A DNA stretch of 64,000 nucleotides from Bacteroidota bacterium. Lineage in GTDB: Bacteria; Bacteroidota; Bacteroidia; Bacteroidales; Paludibacteraceae. Position numbers and translations under genes: made by a program. The stretch lies in contig JAJYBB010000005.1 of the NCBI GenBank assembly GCA_021779195.1, positions 1 through 64,000 on the forward strand, in the 5' to 3' direction. The notes below the pieces were generated by a model. It was not told where the DNA came from, made no database searches, and saw only the letters and a list, made by a program, of their open reading frames with translations. This document shows, in pieces, positions 59,729 through 64,000 of the stretch (position 1 is the stretch's first letter; each line of letters begins with the position of its first letter).

Positions 59729-59768
59729 ATACAGAATGGGAATAGCTTTTGCTATTCCCATTCTGTAT
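59729..59768. terminator. Bidirectional terminator between converging operons
   Basis: A perfect 18-base stem ATACAGAATGGGAATAGC / GCTATTCCCATTCTGTAT with a TTTT loop lies between the BCCP gene and the second ugd. Its last base is the first base of the ugd stop codon. It should work in both directions. Confidence 0.88.
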
Positions 59769-61111
59769 TAACCAATTGATTCATAATCAAAGCCAAGTTC
59801 TTTCATTTCTTGCTTTTCATAGATGTTTCGTCCATCTAAAATTAAGGTACCCCGCATCGATTTTTTTACGACACCCCAACTTGGCATTCTGAATTCTTTC
59901 CATTCGGTTACTAATAATATTGCATCTGCATCTAAAACTGCATCATAAATATCAGTCGCAAAATATAGATTGGATGAGTCGGGCAAAATATAATTGCCCA
60001 TTTTGGAATGGATTAGTTTTTTGGCATCAGCAATAGCTACAGGGTCGAATACGCGAATATTTACACCGGTTTGTAAAAGTTTTTCGATTAATACCAAGGA
60101 TGGAGCTTCGCGAATATCATCTGTGTTTGGTTTAAACGATAAACCCCATATACAAACAGTTTTTCCTTTCAATTGATCATCAAAATACTGATTCAATTTA
60201 TGGAAAAGGACTTGCTTCTGATAAGCATTTACTTCTTCAACGGCTTTTAAAATCCTCAGATCATACCCTTTTTGATCGGCTGTTTGAATCAATTCTTTTA
60301 CATCTTTGGGAAAACATGAACCTCCGTATCCGCAACCGGCATACAAAAATTTGCTCCCGATGCGATGATCGGTACCAATGCCTTTACGCACCATATTAAT
60401 ATCAGCTCCTACCAGTTCGCATAAGTTAGCCATTTCATTCATAAAACTTATACGGGTAGCTAACATTGCATTTGCTGCATATTTTGTCATTTCGGCTGAA
60501 GGAATATCCATAAAAATAACCCTAAAATTATTCAAAAGGAAAGGCCGATACAATTTGGACATCAATTCTTTGGCAATTTCACTTTCGGTACCTACCACCA
60601 CGCGATCAGGACTCATAAAATCGTTGATGGCGTCTCCTTCCTTTAAAAACTCGGGATTTGATGCTACATCAAAATCTATTTTTACATCACGTTTATCTAA
60701 TTCATCCTGAATTGTTTGCCTTACCAAAGCAGCTGTACCTACTGGAACTGTGCTTTTGGTAACTAATAAAATGTATTGTTGCATATTTTGACCGATGGTG
60801 CGGGCAACTTCGAGTACAAAACGCAAGTCGGCACTTCCATCAGCATCTGGAGGAGTTCCCACAGCACTAAAAACCACCTGAACATCATTCAGAACATCGG
60901 TAAGTTTCGTACTGAAATGCAACCGTTCAGCTTTCATATTCCGGTGCACCATATCTTCCAAACCTTGTTCGAAAATAGGGATTATCCCTTTTTTAAGATT
61001 ATCAATTTTTTGTTCATCAATATCAATACAGGTTACATTTACACCCATTTCAGCAAAACAGGTTCCTGAAACTAAACCGACATAGCCGGTGCCGACAATA
61101 GCAATATTCAT
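59768..61111 (-). CDS. ugd: UDP-glucose 6-dehydrogenase (copy 2)
   Basis: 447 residues, same family as 127-1431: GTGYVGLVSG (7-16), STVPVGT (120-126), catalytic Cys266 in GYGGSCFPKD, and GLSFKPNTDDIREAP in the UDP-binding domain. The two copies have clearly diverged rather than being a fresh duplication (for example TPPDADGS against TPSGEDGS). It is last of a minus-strand run with GDP-fucose synthase (23 bases away) and a tyrosine autokinase, so it belongs to a second polysaccharide locus. Confidence 0.96.
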   Translation of the reverse strand: MNIAIVGTGYVGLVSGTCFAEMGVNVTCIDIDEQKIDNLKKGIIPIFEQGLEDMVHRNMKAERLHFSTKLTDVLNDVQVVFSAVGTPPDADGSADLRFVLEVARTIGQNMQQYILLVTKSTVPVGTAALVRQTIQDELDKRDVKIDFDVASNPEFLKEGDAINDFMSPDRVVVGTESEIAKELMSKLYRPFLLNNFRVIFMDIPSAEMTKYAANAMLATRISFMNEMANLCELVGADINMVRKGIGTDHRIGSKFLYAGCGYGGSCFPKDVKELIQTADQKGYDLRILKAVEEVNAYQKQVLFHKLNQYFDDQLKGKTVCIWGLSFKPNTDDIREAPSLVLIEKLLQTGVNIRVFDPVAIADAKKLIHSKMGNYILPDSSNLYFATDIYDAVLDADAILLVTEWKEFRMPSWGVVKKSMRGTLILDGRNIYEKQEMKELGFDYESIG

Positions 61112-61134
61112 TCGAAGATATATTTTTTGATTAA

Positions 61135-62196
61135 TTATTCGTTTATATAAACTGATACAACGCGACGAATACCTTCGTCTAAGGCGATAGAAGGCTGCCA
61201 GCCTAAACTTTTAAGTTTTGATACATCTAATAATTTGCGGGGTGTGCCATCTGGTTTGGTACTGTCCCAAATTATATTTCCTTGATAACCAACAATGCTT
61301 TTGACCATTTCGGACAAGTCTTTAATGCTTATATCTTCACCACAACCAGCATTCACATGTGAAGGTTTTGTGTCGGGTGCATCGTAGTTCAATAATAAAT
61401 ATACGCTTGAGTCAGCCATATCGTCGACATGTAAAAATTCTCGCATTGGAGAGCCTGTCCCCCATAAGGTTATCGACACATTGTCATCTTGTGACGAAAT
61501 GCCATATTTAAGTAATAATTGAAGGATTACGTCATCACTATATGAGCCGTTTACACCTTCAATGGGTCGTTTGTTTAAATCGGTTCGAAGTTTATTCCAA
61601 TCATTTTCCAACAAACATTTTCCCAAATACATTTTTCGAATTAAAGCCGGCAATACATGCGACTTTTCCAAATCGTAATTATCGTTTTGACCATACAGAT
61701 TGGTTGGCATGATTGAAATAAAATTAGAACCATATTGAGCATGATAAGCTTCACACATTTTGATGCCGGCAATCTTGGCTATGGCATAAGGTTCGTTTGT
61801 GTCTTCCAAAAGACCTGTCAGCAAGGCATCTTCGCGAATAGGTTGATCGGCTAATCTGGGATAGATGCAGGATGAACCTAAAAATAAAAGTTTTTTTACG
61901 CCATGCAAATAACTTTGATGAATGATATGATTTTGAATCATCAAATTTTCATAAATAAACTGTGCCCGATACGTGTTATTTGCTACGATTCCCCCAACTT
62001 TGGCAGCAGCTAACACCACATATTCGGGTTTTTCTTGATTGAAAAAATGTGCAACAGCTTGTTCGTCAAGTAAATTCAATTCGTTGATGGTTCGGGTTAC
62101 AAAGTTCGTAAATCCTTTGTTTTCTAAGTTTCTCATTATTGCCGACCCAACCATTCCTTTGTGTCCGGCAATGTAGATTTTTGAATCCTTATTCAT
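61135..62196 (-). CDS. fcl: GDP-L-fucose synthase
   Basis: Makes GDP-L-fucose from GDP-4-keto-6-deoxymannose by epimerisation and NADPH reduction. 353 residues of the extended SDR fold: GHKGMVGSAIMRNLE (NADP-binding glycine motif near 11-25), AAAKVGGIVANN, SSCIYPR (catalytic Ser), and the YAIAKIAG catalytic Tyr/Lys pair near residue 136. The family length is normally about 310-320. Here there is an insertion of 30 or more residues around 195-235 (NDWNKLRTDLNKRPIEGVNG), seen in a subset of Bacteroidota homologues. It sits between ugd and the kinase gene. GDP-mannose dehydratase (gmd) is not in the window. Confidence 0.93.
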   Translation of the reverse strand: MNKDSKIYIAGHKGMVGSAIMRNLENKGFTNFVTRTINELNLLDEQAVAHFFNQEKPEYVVLAAAKVGGIVANNTYRAQFIYENLMIQNHIIHQSYLHGVKKLLFLGSSCIYPRLADQPIREDALLTGLLEDTNEPYAIAKIAGIKMCEAYHAQYGSNFISIMPTNLYGQNDNYDLEKSHVLPALIRKMYLGKCLLENDWNKLRTDLNKRPIEGVNGSYSDDVILQLLLKYGISSQDDNVSITLWGTGSPMREFLHVDDMADSSVYLLLNYDAPDTKPSHVNAGCGEDISIKDLSEMVKSIVGYQGNIIWDSTKPDGTPRKLLDVSKLKSLGWQPSIALDEGIRRVVSVYINE

Positions 62197-62226
62197 TTCA
62201 ATCTTATAGGTTACTGATTATTTTAA

Positions 62227-64000
62227 TTAAATTTCGGTTTCGTCCTCGTAATAATGGAAGTATTTTTGATCGTTAGATTTTTTCCCGGATGAGGTGTAGC
62301 CATAATTATTTCCATATATATAAGAGTATTTGTACAATTTATATTTTGAGTATTTGGTGCCATCGTCCGATACATCGTTAATTACTGTGTATAACTTAGG
62401 TATATTATCCATTTTTAATTGAGCAGATAACTTTTTAAAGAGGGATTTATTTGTCTTATTATTTCGGGCAAGAAACAAATTTACATCTGAAATATCGACT
62501 ACGGCGTAAGCATCTGTAACAATTCCTACCGGACTCGTATCAACTATAATAAAATCATATCTTTTTTTCAATTCAGCAAATAAATCAAGTAATTTTTCCG
62601 AACGGATTAATTCTCCGGGATTGGGAGGGATCGACCCGGCAGTAATAATATCAAAATCGATTTTAGGTAAATGTAGAATCATTTCATCGATCGAACATTG
62701 ATTCACAAGATAATTGGTAACTCCGTTTGATTGAACAATATTAAATCGTTTGTTTATATCCGGTTTACGAATATCCAGATCGACTAAAACTGTTTTTTTA
62801 CTTGCCATGGCGTAGATGGCAGCCATATTAATAGAGAAATAGGTTTTACCATCGCCCGGTTCGGTGGAAGTGATCATGACGGTGATATTGGTTTTTCGTT
62901 GAACAATAAATTCAATTCGGGTTCGAATGACACGAAACATTTCAGTGAATGCCGAACGGGGATGTTTTGCAACAACCATGGGATCATCAGTTTTTGAATG
63001 ACGCACTACACCGATTAACGGGAATGTAGAATTTTTTTCAATATCTTTGGTTGTTCGAATGGTATTGTTCAGTAATTCGATAAGAATTACAATAAGAGCC
63101 GGAATCAGAATTCCAAGAAGCAAATAAATCAAATTCGTTTTCGATTTTTTATCGGCATTTGTAATTGTTTTTATGCGGGCATGATCTAAAATATTGTTGT
63201 CGGGTGTGTTGGAAGCTTTCAGGATCTCTGATTCAGCACGCTTTTGAAGGAAAAATGTATAATAATTATCATTCATTTTGTAATCCCGATCTATAGAGCT
63301 CATAGCCAATTCTTTATTCGGCAGGCTTGTGATTTCATTATTAACAGCGTCCATCCTTTTTTTGAAATCTGATTTCTCAATTTCGAGTGAAGCACGCATA
63401 TTTTTAATGACTTCCATAATGGTTGATTGAATCGAACCAATTTCTTTACTGTATTTGGCATAATACATATTTTTTTCGGTTACGTTACTTCTTTGAAGGT
63501 ATAAGTCATTAATTTGTTGAATCAAAGCCATTAACATTGGCTCATTCAATCCCAGGCTTGCTGGAGCTATAATGTTGCCATCAGCCAAATTTGTTTTCAA
63601 GTATTTTGTCAGGTAATTTAAATAGGTTTCTTTCAATTTCAAGCTGGCTTGTTCATCATCAAACTTATTGGCTTTGCTAATTAAATCGCTGCCTAAATTG
63701 GATGCGTCAACAATTTTGTTTTTTTGTCTGAAATTCGTCATCTCACTTTCTGATACTTTGAGCGAATCTGATACGGATGCCAATTGTTCGTTTATGAATT
63801 TAATGGTTTTGTTGGCAGCATCGTTTTTGCGTTCTAAATTTTCAGCCAAGAAAGTTTCACATAATTTGTTGATAAAATCAATATCGCGATCCGGAGTCTC
63901 GCTCACCAATGAAATTTGTAATACCGAAGAGCTTTCATTTACAAACCCGAAGGTTAATCGCGATGAAAAATCTGATACCAACGATTCTTTTGTTCGAAAT
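62227..64000 (-). CDS. Wzc-type polysaccharide tyrosine autokinase (partial)
   Basis: The visible 590 or so residues continue past the right edge; upstream codons are open to the end (FRTKES before LVSDF), so the N-terminus is missing. The visible part holds the periplasmic coiled coils (FINEQLASVSDSLKVSESEM and on), a second membrane helix near 290 (LIYLLLGILIPALIVILI) and the cytoplasmic BY-kinase. The kinase has Walker A TSTEPGDGKT, Walker A' VLVDLDIRKPD and Walker B IIVDTSPVG, followed by a Tyr-rich C-terminal tail (YKYSYIYGNNYGY, YFHYYEDE) that is autophosphorylated. It controls polymer length and export. Confidence 0.93.
   Translation of the reverse strand, partial: FRTKESLVSDFSSRLTFGFVNESSSVLQISLVSETPDRDIDFINKLCETFLAENLERKNDAANKTIKFINEQLASVSDSLKVSESEMTNFRQKNKIVDASNLGSDLISKANKFDDEQASLKLKETYLNYLTKYLKTNLADGNIIAPASLGLNEPMLMALIQQINDLYLQRSNVTEKNMYYAKYSKEIGSIQSTIMEVIKNMRASLEIEKSDFKKRMDAVNNEITSLPNKELAMSSIDRDYKMNDNYYTFFLQKRAESEILKASNTPDNNILDHARIKTITNADKKSKTNLIYLLLGILIPALIVILIELLNNTIRTTKDIEKNSTFPLIGVVRHSKTDDPMVVAKHPRSAFTEMFRVIRTRIEFIVQRKTNITVMITSTEPGDGKTYFSINMAAIYAMASKKTVLVDLDIRKPDINKRFNIVQSNGVTNYLVNQCSIDEMILHLPKIDFDIITAGSIPPNPGELIRSEKLLDLFAELKKRYDFIIVDTSPVGIVTDAYAVVDISDVNLFLARNNKTNKSLFKKLSAQLKMDNIPKLYTVINDVSDDGTKYSKYKLYKYSYIYGNNYGYTSSGKKSNDQKYFHYYEDETEI

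Overview
The window is a chromosomal segment from a member of the Bacteroidota, most likely order Bacteroidales. Three things point there: promoters of the Bacteroidota type (TTTG, about 19 bases, TAnnTTTG) before many genes; families typical of the phylum (UpxY-like NusG, Wzi, SLBB export proteins, DUF1573, VirE/BT4734-type primase, ArsF/ArsG, TSP3-OmpA proteins); and AT-rich intergenic DNA with weak Shine-Dalgarno sites. No species can be named from the sequence alone.

Layout. (1) 0-14.4 kb: a minus-strand capsule/exopolysaccharide region with UDP-glucose dehydrogenase, a Wzz-type chain-length protein, a large SLBB export protein, Wzi, a kelch lipoprotein and an UpxY-like antiterminator. 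It is interrupted by gene remnants, a 42-base tandem repeat, nested palindromes and a MITE-like element. (2) 15-22 kb: ordinary chromosomal genes, namely a DMT transporter, tRNA-Ser(CGA), lipA, an ECF sigma factor, a HPPK-like protein, uridine phosphorylase, a hexapeptide acetyltransferase and mnmE. (3) About 22.15-48.94 kb: an integrated mobile element of about 27 kb, bounded by near-identical ATTTGTACC direct repeats. (4) 49-55 kb: a giant lipoprotein, a TSP3-OmpA protein and an orphan winged-helix protein. (5) 55.8-59.7 kb: a three-gene biotin-dependent acyl-CoA carboxylase operon. (6) 59.8-64 kb: a second minus-strand polysaccharide cluster with a second UDP-glucose dehydrogenase, GDP-fucose synthase and a Wzc-type tyrosine autokinase cut by the window end.

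The mobile element has three parts. The left part carries a zinc-finger protein with four tandem excisionase-type HTHs, a tyrosine integrase, two small HTH proteins, an AEP-type primase and a PriCT-2/DUF3987 protein. The middle (about 29.4-44.8 kb) is an arsenic/metal cargo flanked by copies of GTCCTGAAATTTGTT. It holds three ArsR repressors with recognisable operators, arsF/arsG, an ArsP-like permease, a porin, thioredoxins, an ABC transporter, a P-type ATPase coupled to a tiny Cys-rich protein, a decayed arsA, two arsenate reductases, ArsM and Acr3. The right part has a non-coding pyrimidine-rich segment bounded by a perfect 19-base inverted repeat, then DUF6943-like and DUF6266 genes, and a complete lysis cassette (holin, endolysin, one-gene spanin).

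No relaxase, conjugation gene, capsid, portal or terminase is visible. The element therefore looks more like a phage-satellite or an undescribed virus-like integrative element carrying metal-resistance cargo than like a conjugative element. Three parts of the window most deserve follow-up: the right end of this element, the CGPGCG-motif metal module, and the ArsR operators wrapped around -7 boxes.
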